A stretch of 64,000 nucleotides of DNA from positions 868,001 to 932,000 of the forward strand of contig OZ244867.1 in the NCBI GenBank assembly GCA_965221175.1, written 5' to 3'. Shown here piece after piece: positions 1 to 9,215 of this stretch. Positions within the stretch are counted from its first letter, which is position 1. Every line of letters starts with the position of its first letter. This DNA comes from JAJDZL01 sp965221175 (GTDB taxonomy: Bacteria > Pseudomonadota > Gammaproteobacteria > Arenicellales > JAJDZL01). Position numbers and translations under genes: made by a program. The notes beneath the pieces are model-generated. The model had not been told where the DNA came from. It worked only from the letters and a program-made list of their open reading frames with translations, and ran no database searches.

Positions 1-398
1 ACATGCACAGCCCGGCCTGTTGAGCGACCAGCCAGGCACCTTTCAGATTCGTGTCAATTACATCGTCCCAGTGCTGCTCGGATATATCCAGAGCACTTCC
101 TGCAGAAGCAATTCCAGCATTGTTGATGACAATATCCAGTCTTCCACACTTGGCAGTTGCTTCCCTGAACGCAACTTCGACGTTGAATTTATCTGTCACA
201 TTCAACCGAATCCAACTGGCCTCGCCACCGGAAGCATTGATGTCACTTGCAATTTGCTCAAGCCGCTTGGTTCTTCTCGCAGACAAAACCACATTGGCAC
301 CCGCTGCAGCCAGAGTTCGAGAAAAATGCTCCCCGATTCCACTGGATGCACCTGTTACCAGAGCAGATTTTCCAAATAAATCGTGAAAAATGTTCATT
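1..398 (-). CDS. SDR-family oxidoreductase (N-terminal part, runs off the window)
   Basis: Short-chain dehydrogenase/reductase, probably NAD(P)-dependent and cytosolic. About 132 N-terminal residues are present; the C-terminal half, including the YxxxK catalytic motif, lies beyond the left edge. Visible are the Rossmann glycine motif TGASSGIG near residues 15-22, an ARRTKR segment after beta-2 that suggests NADP preference (inference), and the NNAG motif near residue 95. The ATG at 396-398 gives a normal-length SDR N-terminus. It lies downstream of the TPP-enzyme gene on the same strand with a gap of about 70 bp, so the two may be co-transcribed. The substrate cannot be told from this part. 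Confidence 0.9.
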
Positions 399-467
399 AC
401 AGAATTGCGATTGAAATTGACGCGATCGACAGTACTTTCGACTTGCGAAATCCGATTGCCAGAGGCA

Positions 468-2108
468 CTATGCTATGAGTGATTTTATATATTTTTCGCG
501 ATCAATCTGCAGATCAATCAAGGCAAGTCCTAGATGAGAATCCGCTTTCTTGAAAGCTTCGACAAATTCCTCGATGGTTGTGGCAATCAATCCCATCGCA
601 CCAAAGCTCTCTGCATATTGGGCGAAATCCGGATTGAGTAAATCGGTCGCCATCATTCGACCCGGAAAGTCTCGTTCCTGGTGTTTGCGAATCGTACCAA
701 GCGTACTGTTATTGATCACGATAAAGGTGATGTCCAGATTCAACATCGCAGCTGTGGCCATCTCCTGTCCTGTCATTAAGAAGCATCCATCCCCACTGAC
801 ACAGACTACCTTTCGGTCTGGCTCGCAAATCTTCGCTGCAATTGCAGCAGGAACGCTGTATCCCATGGAACCTGTAGCTGGTGCCAGCTGTGTTCGATAT
901 CGCGCTCCGTAATAATAGAATCGATGCAGCACTCCACTGCTGATGCCGGAACCGCTTGCAACTATCGCATCAGGCGGTAGATACTCCCTCAGCCACGAAA
1001 TCGCCATTTCGTTCAACAGCGAAGAATTCTTTTCCTTCAAAGTAGAGTGCGATACGAAGTCGCTTCGTCCCTGCTGCGTCCGCTTCAGCCAACTTGAGCG
1101 ACGGCTGATGTTAACATTCTGCAAGCGCGAGACAAACGACGCTGAAGAGGAATTGACTGCAACGTCCGGCCTGTAAACACGACCGAGTTCTCCAATATCG
1201 GCGTGTACATGGAACAGTTTCGCGTGAGGAACCGGTGCTTGTACTAGGGAGTATTTCTGGGTCGGCAGTTCTCCCAATCTGGCACCGATGCACAGGATTC
1301 GATCGCTATTCTGCACCAGCTTTGCCAATCCCGGCCCAGTGCTGATTCCAAGATCACCCATATAGTTCGGGTGCCGATTGTCCATGTAGTCCTGACATCT
1401 AAATTCAGCTGCCACAGGCAACTGATTGCGCTCGGCGAATTCGGTTAATCGTTTTCGACTGATCTCACTCCAACCGCTGCCACCCACAATGATCAATGGA
1501 CGTTTCGCTGGTTCAAGAAAATCGGAAACCTGCTCGGCCGTGTCTTCCGGAGCTACGGGCTGTGCAAATTCAGTTGCAGGAATGTTGTCAGTCTGCGTTT
1601 CTGCGTATAGGACATCTTCGGGAAATACCAAGGCCACTGGACCTGGACGTCCGGATAGAGCAGTATGCCATGCACGACTTACGTATTCTGGAATCCTGCC
1701 AGGATCTTCCACCTGAGCAGTCCACTTAGTCAATGGGCGAAACATGGTACGAAAATCGACTTCCTGAAATGCCTCACGATCCAGGAATGCGCGCTGCACC
1801 TGTCCGATCATGAGCACCATGGGTGTGGAATCCTGATACGCAATGTGAACACCCAAAGATGCGTTGGTTGCGCCGGGTCCACGCGTCACGAAGCACACCG
1901 CTGGCTTACCTGTCATTTTTCCATGCGCTTCAGCCATAATCGCTGCGCCGCCTTCGTGACGACAGGTGACAGTTCTGATATGTCTATGATCATAAAGCCC
2001 GTCGAGAGCAGGGAGAAAAGACTCACCCGGAACACAGAACACCGCTTCACACTGTTGAATCGCCAGTTGATCGGCTAGAATTTTGCCGCCGTGTCTCATC
2101 TTCGACAT
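468..2108 (-). CDS. Thiamine-pyrophosphate enzyme, acetolactate-synthase-like
   Basis: ThDP-dependent enzyme of the acetolactate synthase / benzoylformate decarboxylase superfamily, with the usual three-domain order: N-terminal Pyr domain, central domain, C-terminal PP domain. The N-terminus has the typical HGGKILADQL and CVPGES segments, and the catalytic glutamate is in CRHEGGAAIMAEA. The ThDP/Mg motif GDGCF...NN is near the C-terminus. I start at the ATG at 2108 rather than an upstream TTG at 2147, because the family consensus begins about here; ATG 2099 is equally possible. No small regulatory subunit (IlvH) is adjacent, which argues against housekeeping valine synthesis and for a catabolic role. 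The SDR downstream may act on the same compound (inference). Confidence 0.85.
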   Translation of the reverse strand: MSKMRHGGKILADQLAIQQCEAVFCVPGESFLPALDGLYDHRHIRTVTCRHEGGAAIMAEAHGKMTGKPAVCFVTRGPGATNASLGVHIAYQDSTPMVLMIGQVQRAFLDREAFQEVDFRTMFRPLTKWTAQVEDPGRIPEYVSRAWHTALSGRPGPVALVFPEDVLYAETQTDNIPATEFAQPVAPEDTAEQVSDFLEPAKRPLIIVGGSGWSEISRKRLTEFAERNQLPVAAEFRCQDYMDNRHPNYMGDLGISTGPGLAKLVQNSDRILCIGARLGELPTQKYSLVQAPVPHAKLFHVHADIGELGRVYRPDVAVNSSSASFVSRLQNVNISRRSSWLKRTQQGRSDFVSHSTLKEKNSSLLNEMAISWLREYLPPDAIVASGSGISSGVLHRFYYYGARYRTQLAPATGSMGYSVPAAIAAKICEPDRKVVCVSGDGCFLMTGQEMATAAMLNLDITFIVINNSTLGTIRKHQERDFPGRMMATDLLNPDFAQYAESFGAMGLIATTIEEFVEAFKKADSHLGLALIDLQIDREKYIKSLIA

Positions 2109-2147
2109 ACAGGAAGTTCGAGTATTAAGAGTATTCGATTGGGCCAA

Positions 2148-2332
2148 AGTAAATTGCGAGAAGTGCAGTCAATGCGCGTTATTGTACCTGTACCCGATAA
2201 ATCACATTGGGCATGATTCGGAAGCCATTGAGGTCAATTTTTCCTATACTCCATAATAATGATTCCAAAAATCTGCGTTGATCGATTTGCCGGAACTAGA
2301 ATAGGAAATCTGGAAGCTATCTAATAACATTC
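2148..2332. promoter_or_regulatory. Divergent intergenic region
   Basis: This gap lies between the minus-strand TPP enzyme and the plus-strand arsC-like gene and must hold both promoters. It is AT-rich; I see no clear -35/-10 pair or operator that I would defend. Confidence 0.4.
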
Positions 2333-2362
2333 ATGGCTACAGAGTTAATATTGGGCGAATTC

Positions 2363-2710
2363 ATGAAAGTGACGATCTATCACAATCCACGCTGTTCGAA
2401 ATCCAGACAAACCCTGGAGATTCTTCGAGACAGAAATGTAGACATCGAGATTATTGAATATCTCAATTCACCGCCAACTTCACATGAACTCCAGGAAATA
2501 CTGCAATTGCTTGGCATGAGTCCCAGAGAACTGATGCGAAAGAATGAAGAACCCTATCGTTCAAACAATATGAATGCACCCGATTTAACAAATGATGAAC
2601 TGCTCGAATTCATAATCAAATACCCTATTCTGATCGAACGCCCTATCGTACTAGCGAATGAAAGAGCAATCATCGGAAGACCACCTGAACGGGTTCTGGA
2701 AATAATTTGA
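2363..2710 (+). CDS. arsC: ArsC/Spx-family glutaredoxin-type arsenate reductase
   Basis: ArsC-family protein of about 115 residues, the usual length. The N-terminal signature YHNPRCSKSR carries the nucleophilic Cys near residue 11, and the later segment LIERPIVL matches the conserved ArsC region containing the catalytic Arg. Known family members reduce arsenate with glutathione and glutaredoxin. There is no arsR, arsB or acr3 nearby, so this may be a stand-alone YfgD/ArsC-like housekeeping reductase rather than part of a resistance operon. I prefer the ATG at 2363 to the ATG at 2333, because the protein family begins with MKVTIYHNP-type sequence. Confidence 0.88.
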   Translation: MKVTIYHNPRCSKSRQTLEILRDRNVDIEIIEYLNSPPTSHELQEILQLLGMSPRELMRKNEEPYRSNNMNAPDLTNDELLEFIIKYPILIERPIVLANERAIIGRPPERVLEII

Positions 2711-2761
2711 CTCTATGCTGTCCGTATTACTGTAACCCGCAAATCAAAGGTAGAATCAATT

Positions 2762-4498
2762 TTGGCAGACAGACCTGAGTATCAAACGATCATCTTGAGA
2801 ATTGTGGTTCTGGCTGTTCTAGGATCAGTTATAGGACTTGTCGTAGCATTACTAGCGCTGGTCTTCCTTGAAGCAATATCTTGGTTAAACAGCCTTCTTC
2901 TGATTTCGCCGAGCGAGCGTTTCAAGTATGCAGACAATTTAAAAGCTCTCAATATCGCAACCATTCTAGTTCCAACTTTAGGTGGCCTGGTTGTCGGGTT
3001 AGTCTTGCGATATCTAGTGAATGCCAGACGTTCACTCGGACCTCCGGATACGATACTAATGGTGCAGACCCATACTTCCGGTGAATCAGTACGTAGTGGA
3101 TTGATGTCGACTCTAGCGGCAATTATCTCTCTCGGTTGTGGTGCGTCAGTCGGGCAATATGGACCGCTTGTCTATCTCGGAAGCATCGTCGGCGCCGCTG
3201 CCAATAAACTAAAGCTCAATAAACACAATCTACAGGAGATCACTGTAGCCAGTGGTGTCGCAGCGGCAATCTCGGTGGCGTTCAATGCTCCAATTGCAGG
3301 TCTGATCTTCGCCCATGAAGTCATATTGAGACACTACTCAATTCAGGCGTTTGCGCCGACTGCAGTAGCAACTGCGATTGGTTATGTCATCGTAAATGTA
3401 GTATTTCATCGACCATCTCTGTTTTTGGTGGAATTTGATGGGGTACAGCATGGATATGAATTTCTTTTGTTTGCTGTCGTCGGTGTACTCAGTGCCTTTA
3501 TTGCGATCTGTTATGCCAAGGGAATTCTGGCTTGTGATGCCTTTGCCAAAAGAACTCGAATTCCTATAACGTTTCGCCCCATGATTGCAGGATTTTTTCT
3601 GGGTGTCGTGGCACTGTGGATACCCGATGTTCTCGGAATCGGCGGCACAACCCTTCGCTTCGCGACCATAGACGGTGCATTTCAACTCAGCGAACTGGGC
3701 TTGATCATAGTAGCCAAATTTGCAGTAACCGTACTCTGCATCGGTTTTGGTTTTGCGGGCGGAGTCTTCAGTCCCATTCTCTTGATTGGCATCCTGTTCG
3801 GAGCACTTTTTGGCGGAATTCTTGACAACATTCCATTCTTTGAACATTCAGGAGTGGTGACCTATGCCATCTGTGGAATGATGGCTGCTGCAAGTCCTAT
3901 CGTCGGAGCTCCACTAGCCATGATTCTAATTGTTTTTGAATTAACCCATAGCTATGACCTGGCAATTGCTGCAATGGTTGCTGTGGTATTTTCAAATCTG
4001 ATTTCCACCAGAATTTTTGGAAGATCTCTATACGACGTTCAACTGATCCAGCGTGGCTTCGATCTTTCGCACGGTCGAAGAAATGCCGTTCTCGCCTACG
4101 AAAAAATTACTTCTTTGATGCACGATCAGTACCTTCGATTTGATGCTGAGGACAATATCGAAACCGTTATGTCCAAACTCTCATCAGGCAGTCACAATCA
4201 AGGCTTTGTTACTGACAGCAATGGGATTTTCATCGGAGTCGTTCACTTTGAGTCATGCAGTAATCGTGATCCATCGGAAATCGTAAAATATGCAGCCCAA
4301 CTTCCCCATTTCACATTCACAGAAAAAACGAATCTCATCGAAGCGGTCGAAGCACTCAGAATTGTCAATCTCGACATTGCACCTATCGTATCTTCTACAG
4401 ATAACAAATTATTGGGTGTGGTATGGAACTATGACGTCATGAACGCCTATCTGCGAGCAATTGAGCGAATTGAAAGTGAAGAAAATGCGTCGGTCTAG
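2762..4498 (+). CDS. CLC-family chloride channel/transporter with C-terminal CBS region
   Basis: Inner-membrane CLC protein: a long hydrophobic channel domain (about residues 10-435) followed by a cytosolic CBS-type region (about 450-570). The third selectivity motif is intact (GVFSP, residues 334-338) and a pore tyrosine is present in SLYDVQL. The motif normally reading G-R/K-E-G-P is GQYGP at 131-135, so the gating glutamate is Tyr133. The segment matching the intracellular proton glutamate reads NAPIAGLIFAHEV, with Val at the E203-equivalent position. The first motif GSGIP reads SLGPPDT. These differences suggest an uncoupled anion channel rather than a Cl-/H+ antiporter (inference). The start is a TTG; no better start lies near. 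The 3' end overlaps the next gene. Confidence 0.9.
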   Translation: MADRPEYQTIILRIVVLAVLGSVIGLVVALLALVFLEAISWLNSLLLISPSERFKYADNLKALNIATILVPTLGGLVVGLVLRYLVNARRSLGPPDTILMVQTHTSGESVRSGLMSTLAAIISLGCGASVGQYGPLVYLGSIVGAAANKLKLNKHNLQEITVASGVAAAISVAFNAPIAGLIFAHEVILRHYSIQAFAPTAVATAIGYVIVNVVFHRPSLFLVEFDGVQHGYEFLLFAVVGVLSAFIAICYAKGILACDAFAKRTRIPITFRPMIAGFFLGVVALWIPDVLGIGGTTLRFATIDGAFQLSELGLIIVAKFAVTVLCIGFGFAGGVFSPILLIGILFGALFGGILDNIPFFEHSGVVTYAICGMMAAASPIVGAPLAMILIVFELTHSYDLAIAAMVAVVFSNLISTRIFGRSLYDVQLIQRGFDLSHGRRNAVLAYEKITSLMHDQYLRFDAEDNIETVMSKLSSGSHNQGFVTDSNGIFIGVVHFESCSNRDPSEIVKYAAQLPHFTFTEKTNLIEAVEALRIVNLDIAPIVSSTDNKLLGVVWNYDVMNAYLRAIERIESEENASV

Positions 4499-5582
4499 AA
4501 TATACATTTCGCTGATTCTTATAATCTTGCCTGTGCTTGCCGGATCGCAGGAAACCCAGACACTCACGATTTCGTCTTGGGGTGGTGCCTATGAAGAAGC
4601 TCAACTGGAAGCATATATTCTGCCATTTGAACAGAAAACTGGCATTAAGGTGTCGCTGGTGGAATACAACGGAGGCATTGCACCCCTTCGATTGGTGTAC
4701 TCTTCAGGCAAATCAAGCATGGATGTTGTAGACATGACGGAGTCAGATGCACTCGCAGCATGTGAAGAGAGTCTACTTGCCAAAACTCAAGTCAGTTTGC
4801 TCTTCCCCGCACCTGACGGAACACCGGCATCGAGAGATTTTAGGAGTGATGCGATTTCTGATTGTGGAGTCGCGCATCTTCTATATGCGACGGTGCTGGC
4901 TTATGATGATCGCGCATTTTCAGAAGAAAAACCAAGTCAAGTTGCTGATTTTTTCGACATCGAAAAGTTTCCAGGCAAGCGAGCACTTCAGCGTCATCCA
5001 AAATCGATACTGGAATGGGCGTTGCTCTCTTACGGTGTCCCTGCCGAACAAGTTTATGATCTGCTCAGTTCGGAACGCGGACTCAGACTCGTAACTCGCC
5101 GCCTTGACGAGATACGAGATCACATTGTTTGGTGGGAAAGTGGTAACGATTCGGTTGAATTGTTAAGAAGCGGTGCGGTCGTAATGGCATCGGGATTCAA
5201 TGGACGATTTTTCGACGCCCGAATCAACCATGACCTCCCTATATCAATCATGCCGGACGGCCAGCTTCTGGAGTTTGGAGTCTGGGGGATTTCCAGGCAC
5301 TCTTCTCAGCGCGAACTCGCAGAGAAATTCGTCAGTTTTGCCACCAGTACCGAAAGCATGGCCGCATTTTCCAATCTGCTTCCTTATGGACCCACCCGTC
5401 AATCAGCATTTAAGAGAATCGGGCTGCACTCGAAATCGAATGTTTCAATGCGATTGTATATGCCGACATCTTCAAGCGATCTACATGGTTCAATCCGCGC
5501 CGACAGTGTTTGGTATTCACAAACTGAAAGAGTTCGGGAGCGCTGGTTCAATGAGTGGCTGCAATCAAGTCGATTACCGTAG
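4485..5582 (+). CDS. ABC-transporter substrate-binding protein, PotD/spermidine-putrescine-like
   Basis: Periplasmic solute-binding protein, about 365 residues. A signal peptide is visible (RRSRIYISLILIILPVLAG), followed by TLTISSWGGAYEEAQ, typical of the N-terminus of PotD/PotF and other family-1 extracellular binding proteins. A polyamine or similar cation is a plausible ligand, but the binding residues cannot be assigned by eye. The ATG at 4485 overlaps the end of the CLC gene by 14 bp; a TTG at 4461 is also possible. No ATPase or permease gene is adjacent, so it is an orphan receptor here. Putrescine-degrading genes occur elsewhere in the window (puuA, puuB, puuD-like). Confidence 0.8.
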   Translation: MRRSRIYISLILIILPVLAGSQETQTLTISSWGGAYEEAQLEAYILPFEQKTGIKVSLVEYNGGIAPLRLVYSSGKSSMDVVDMTESDALAACEESLLAKTQVSLLFPAPDGTPASRDFRSDAISDCGVAHLLYATVLAYDDRAFSEEKPSQVADFFDIEKFPGKRALQRHPKSILEWALLSYGVPAEQVYDLLSSERGLRLVTRRLDEIRDHIVWWESGNDSVELLRSGAVVMASGFNGRFFDARINHDLPISIMPDGQLLEFGVWGISRHSSQRELAEKFVSFATSTESMAAFSNLLPYGPTRQSAFKRIGLHSKSNVSMRLYMPTSSSDLHGSIRADSVWYSQTERVRERWFNEWLQSSRLP

Positions 5583-5714
5583 AGTACCCCTCAAGAAGCA
5601 CGTTCTCTCCAATTTGCAAAAATTAATTTCATTAACTGGCAAACAGTATTGAAAAATTGGAAAAATAACTAAATTTATCTGAGATAATATTTAATTCTTA
5701 ATGGGTCTTTTCTA

Positions 5715-6626
5715 GTGAACAGTACATTGACTGAGAAATTTTGGGCCACGCAGAATCTAGCAATTGTTATCGGAGTTTATGTTTGCTGGTTGCTGTTGGT
5801 TTTATACGGGAATTCACTGCCAGTTTGGCTGCTATTTTTCATGGGAGGCTATGTCACCTGCCTGCATGGAAGCCTGCAACACATTGCAGTTCATGGGTAT
5901 CCAACTCGGTATCAATGGCTAAATTCGTTGATAGTTTATCCGCCCCTGATATTCTTTTATCCGTATCCGACCTATCGGGAATCACACACCATACATCACC
6001 AGTGCGAGGTTCTAACGGAAGCCGAAGTGGATCCTGAATCTGTATACCTGTCGCAGAATCACTGGGATCGACTGAACACGCTCGGCAAATTCATTTACCG
6101 ATTCAACTTTACGCTTGCCGGCCGACTCCTGATTGGTCCTTTCGTCTCTTTGTACCTGTTATGGAAGGGGGAATTTCAAGCAATCCTTGCAGGAGACCGA
6201 CAACGAGCCCAAATATGGCTCATCCACATTGCATTCAGTGCCGTGATTTTAATTTTCGTCACACAAGTCGGTGAAATGGCAGTATGGAAATATCTGTTAT
6301 GCTTTGCTTATCCCGGCATTTCTCTGACATTATTGCGATCGTATTGTGAACACAGGTGGTCGCCATCAGAAGAAGAGCGAAGTTTGATCATTGAAGGATC
6401 TCCGATCAGCAGACTGCTCTATCTGAACAACAACTATCACTGGATTCATCATGAAAATCCTGCACTGCCTTGGCAGCAGGTTTCGATTGAATTCGACAGA
6501 AGAAAAGAAGAAATTCTGAGATTGAATGGTAATTACTACTATAGAGGTTATCTGGATGTGTTCAAGAGACTCTGGAAAGACAGATCCATAGATCCAGTTC
6601 ACCCCTACGTTACAGACTCAAACTAA
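5715..6626 (+). CDS. Membrane fatty-acid desaturase / hydroxylase family protein
   Basis: Integral-membrane di-iron enzyme of the fatty-acid desaturase superfamily, 303 residues. Three histidine boxes are present: HxxxH at about 56-60 (QHIAVH), HxxHH at 91-95 (HTIHH) and HxxHH near the C-terminus (HWIHHENP). Several hydrophobic segments lie between them. Family members desaturate or hydroxylate acyl chains, sterols or carotenoids at the membrane; the substrate here is unknown. The start is GTG. The RidA gene follows after 20 bp, which suggests co-transcription. Confidence 0.85.
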   Translation: MNSTLTEKFWATQNLAIVIGVYVCWLLLVLYGNSLPVWLLFFMGGYVTCLHGSLQHIAVHGYPTRYQWLNSLIVYPPLIFFYPYPTYRESHTIHHQCEVLTEAEVDPESVYLSQNHWDRLNTLGKFIYRFNFTLAGRLLIGPFVSLYLLWKGEFQAILAGDRQRAQIWLIHIAFSAVILIFVTQVGEMAVWKYLLCFAYPGISLTLLRSYCEHRWSPSEEERSLIIEGSPISRLLYLNNNYHWIHHENPALPWQQVSIEFDRRKEEILRLNGNYYYRGYLDVFKRLWKDRSIDPVHPYVTDSN

Positions 6627-6646
6627 TCTACTCGGAGCCAGTTCTG

Positions 6647-6997
6647 ATGATTCGAAGAATTGATACAAATGAAAGAATGAGCCAAGTAGTAATTCATGGC
6701 GACACCGTATACACAGCAGGTCAGGTAGCATTCGGTGCACCTAGTGCAAGCATTACCGACCAGACAAAAAATATTCTGGAACGAATTGACAGCTATCTTA
6801 CAGAAGCTGGCACCGATAAGACCAAATTGCTATCTGCAACAATCTGGTTGTCGGACATTAACGACTTTAATGAAATGAACGCAGTTTGGGATGCTTGGGT
6901 CTCTGACGGCAATCAACCAGCACGAGCTTGTGTTGAGTCGAAATTGGCAGCACCCCAGTTCAATGTTGAAATCGGTGTCATTGCTGCATTGAATTAG
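6647..6997 (+). CDS. RidA/YjgF-family enamine/imine deaminase
   Basis: RidA (Rid/YER057c/UK114) protein of 116 residues, close to the usual length. The family hydrolyses reactive 2-aminoacrylate and other enamine/imine intermediates, releasing ammonia. Visible signatures are an N-terminal MSQVVIHGDTVYTAGQVA block and the C-terminal ARACVESKLAAP...VEIGVIA block, which contains the conserved arginine. It sits directly before a DadA-like amino-acid oxidase, which would produce imino acids. That makes a detoxifying or coupling role likely (inference). Probably part of a 5.7-9.2 kb operon. Confidence 0.92.
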   Translation: MIRRIDTNERMSQVVIHGDTVYTAGQVAFGAPSASITDQTKNILERIDSYLTEAGTDKTKLLSATIWLSDINDFNEMNAVWDAWVSDGNQPARACVESKLAAPQFNVEIGVIAALN

Positions 6998-7048
6998 CTT
7001 CTCCAAAAATACGGATGCCTGTCTGATACTGATCCATCGCATAACAAT

Positions 7049-8302
7049 ATGCGTATCGCCATTCTCGGTGCGGGTGTCATCGGCGTAACTACAGCATACG
7101 AGCTTTCGCGCAATCCTGATAACGAAATCGTCGTAGTTGAGCTGAATTCGGAAGTGGCATCCGAGGCTAGCGGAGTGAATGCTGCCATGATCGCGCCAGG
7201 ACACTCCTACGCGTGGGCATCTCCCAAAGTCCCAGGAATTCTTCTCAAATCGATTTATCGAAATGATCAGGCGTTCCGTATACGGTTTAGATTCGATTTT
7301 CAATTCTGGAAGTGGACCGCTCTATTTCTCAAACAATGCAACAATGCAGATGCTGTCAGAAATACGCTGAATAAACATTCTCTTTGCTGTTACTCTCAAA
7401 AGCGACTCGGAATCGTAGTTCAAGAGAGTGTCCTGGAATATGACCGGCTTACGAGAGGGCTGCTTTATCTGTTTCGCGATTCCACAACGTTTCAAGAAGG
7501 AATTGAGCATGCAAAAATTCTTGCGGACAACGGACAAGAACTTAAGACCCTGAATTCCGATGAAGTCATTGATCTGGAGCCCGCGTACTCGACTTCTGTT
7601 TCGAAAATAGCCGGAGCAGTCTACTCTCCTAGCGATGAAACGGGAGATTCGCAGAAGTTCACGCGTCAGCTGGCTAAAATTTGCCAATCGAGAGGCGTTC
7701 AGTTTTTATTCAATACTAAAATTGAATCATTGGTTGCTGAACGAAATACAGTGCAGTGTGCCAAATCATCAAGCGGCGACATTGAAGCCAACCTATTTGT
7801 TGTTTCGATTGGGGCGCACACGCCACTTTTGCTGACGCAAGTCGGCATAGACCTGCCAATCTACCCGGTAAAAGGATATTCTGTCACACTGCCGGTGGGA
7901 GGTGAACATTCACCACCTGTAATTGGAACGGTAGATGAAGACAATTTGGTTGCTTTCTCGCCCATCGGAAATGCAATAAGAGCAACGGCAACTGCGGAAT
8001 TTGCTGGCTATAACCTTGCACATAAACCGAAAGACTTCAAGCCAATGCTCAGCGCTATAGAGGATTTGCTGCCGAATGCTGCCGATTATGCAAAGCCGAT
8101 TTACAGAACCTGCTTTCGTCCGATGACGCCTCAAGGAACGCCGTATATTGGCTTTACTCGCTATGACAATTTGTTCATCAATTCAGGTCAAGGGCATATG
8201 GGCTGGACCATGGCCTGTGGTTCAGCAAAAATCGCTGCCGATTTAATTTTCGGGCGCAAACCAGAGATTGATGCTTCCAGTTTTCACCCTGTTTACAGTT
8301 GA
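7049..8302 (+). CDS. FAD-dependent D-amino-acid dehydrogenase (DadA-like)
   Basis: Flavoprotein of the DAO/DadA family, 417 residues. The N-terminal dinucleotide motif GAGVIG is at residues 7-12, and VVVEL ends the second beta strand at the usual position. SGVNAAMIAPG matches the DadA SxxNAGxxxPG segment, and the C-terminal block INSGQGHMGWTMACGS is the second FAD-contacting region. Such enzymes deaminate D-amino acids (or other secondary or primary amines) to oxo acids at the inner membrane, passing electrons to quinone. The gene between RidA and an Asp/Glu-racemase-fold protein supports amino-acid or imine chemistry. The substrate is not identified. Confidence 0.85.
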   Translation: MRIAILGAGVIGVTTAYELSRNPDNEIVVVELNSEVASEASGVNAAMIAPGHSYAWASPKVPGILLKSIYRNDQAFRIRFRFDFQFWKWTALFLKQCNNADAVRNTLNKHSLCCYSQKRLGIVVQESVLEYDRLTRGLLYLFRDSTTFQEGIEHAKILADNGQELKTLNSDEVIDLEPAYSTSVSKIAGAVYSPSDETGDSQKFTRQLAKICQSRGVQFLFNTKIESLVAERNTVQCAKSSSGDIEANLFVVSIGAHTPLLLTQVGIDLPIYPVKGYSVTLPVGGEHSPPVIGTVDEDNLVAFSPIGNAIRATATAEFAGYNLAHKPKDFKPMLSAIEDLLPNAADYAKPIYRTCFRPMTPQGTPYIGFTRYDNLFINSGQGHMGWTMACGSAKIAADLIFGRKPEIDASSFHPVYS

Positions 8303-8415
8303 GCTGAATGATTCTGTTATTCAAAATGTAATCTACAATCGAATTACGATAGAATTGAATACAGAAGCAATTCCGATTTTGCACATTTCTTCGTAATTTA
8401 AAACAGGTGACTACA

Positions 8416-9204
8416 ATGGAAGCAGCACAAAAAATTGAAGAATTTCCACGTGTAACTCGAACATACATGCCATTCGAGGTGGATGGAGGAATTGCAGAAC
8501 GCGCCGCAATCGGTGTTATCGTGCTCGGATCCGACCACACGATTGAACATGAATTTCGTACGTTTCTTGATATCGAAGGTGTTGCATTCTACGAAAGCAG
8601 GATTCGAAATTCCTCAACAATTACTCCAGAAACTCTTGCAGACATGGAGCAACGAATTCCTGAGTGTGCAGATATTATTCTGAACGGAGTTCCACTTGAC
8701 GTAGTCGCTTATGGATGTACTTCAGCATCTATGGTGATTGGCGAAGAAAAGGTGTTTGAGCGCATTCGAGAAAAACGTCCTGAAGCGAAATGTACGACTC
8801 CCATAACTGCTGCATTCGCTGCGTTTGAGGCACTAGGCGCTAAAAACCTTGCAGTACTTACCCCTTATCGACAAGACGTAAATGACACAGTAGCGGACTA
8901 CATCGAAAACAAGGGATTCAATGTCGTCGCTTTTGGTTCATTTAATGAGGAAGATGACAATCGGGCAGCGAAAATCTCAGTCGATTCGATCAAGCAGGCT
9001 GCAATTGAACTCGGTCAACACGACCAGGTTGACCTCGTATTCGTTTCATGTACAAGTCTTCGAATCGCACCTGTCATCACACAAATCGAAGAATCTATTG
9101 ATAAACCTGTAACCTCAAGCAACCACGCAATGGCGTGGCATTGCTTGAGACTGGCTGGAATCGAATATCGAAACCCGAAATTTGGGCGTCTGTTTACAAT
9201 TTAA
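8416..9204 (+). CDS. Maleate isomerase / Asp-Glu racemase fold protein, EutA-like
   Basis: Protein of the maleate cis-trans isomerase / arylmalonate decarboxylase / Asp-Glu racemase superfamily, about 262 residues. Two catalytic-type cysteines are present in typical surroundings: YGCTSAS (near residue 105) and VSCTSLR (near 215). The nearest family I recognise is EutA of ectoine utilisation and related maleate isomerases. None of the other ectoine genes (doeA/eutD, doeB/eutE) is here, so the substrate stays open. I prefer ATG 8416, which has AGGTGA upstream at good spacing, over GTG 8407. It ends the desaturase-RidA-DadA run and converges on ppk2. Confidence 0.8.
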   Translation: MEAAQKIEEFPRVTRTYMPFEVDGGIAERAAIGVIVLGSDHTIEHEFRTFLDIEGVAFYESRIRNSSTITPETLADMEQRIPECADIILNGVPLDVVAYGCTSASMVIGEEKVFERIREKRPEAKCTTPITAAFAAFEALGAKNLAVLTPYRQDVNDTVADYIENKGFNVVAFGSFNEEDDNRAAKISVDSIKQAAIELGQHDQVDLVFVSCTSLRIAPVITQIEESIDKPVTSSNHAMAWHCLRLAGIEYRNPKFGRLFTI

Positions 9205-9215
9205 GAACAGTCACG

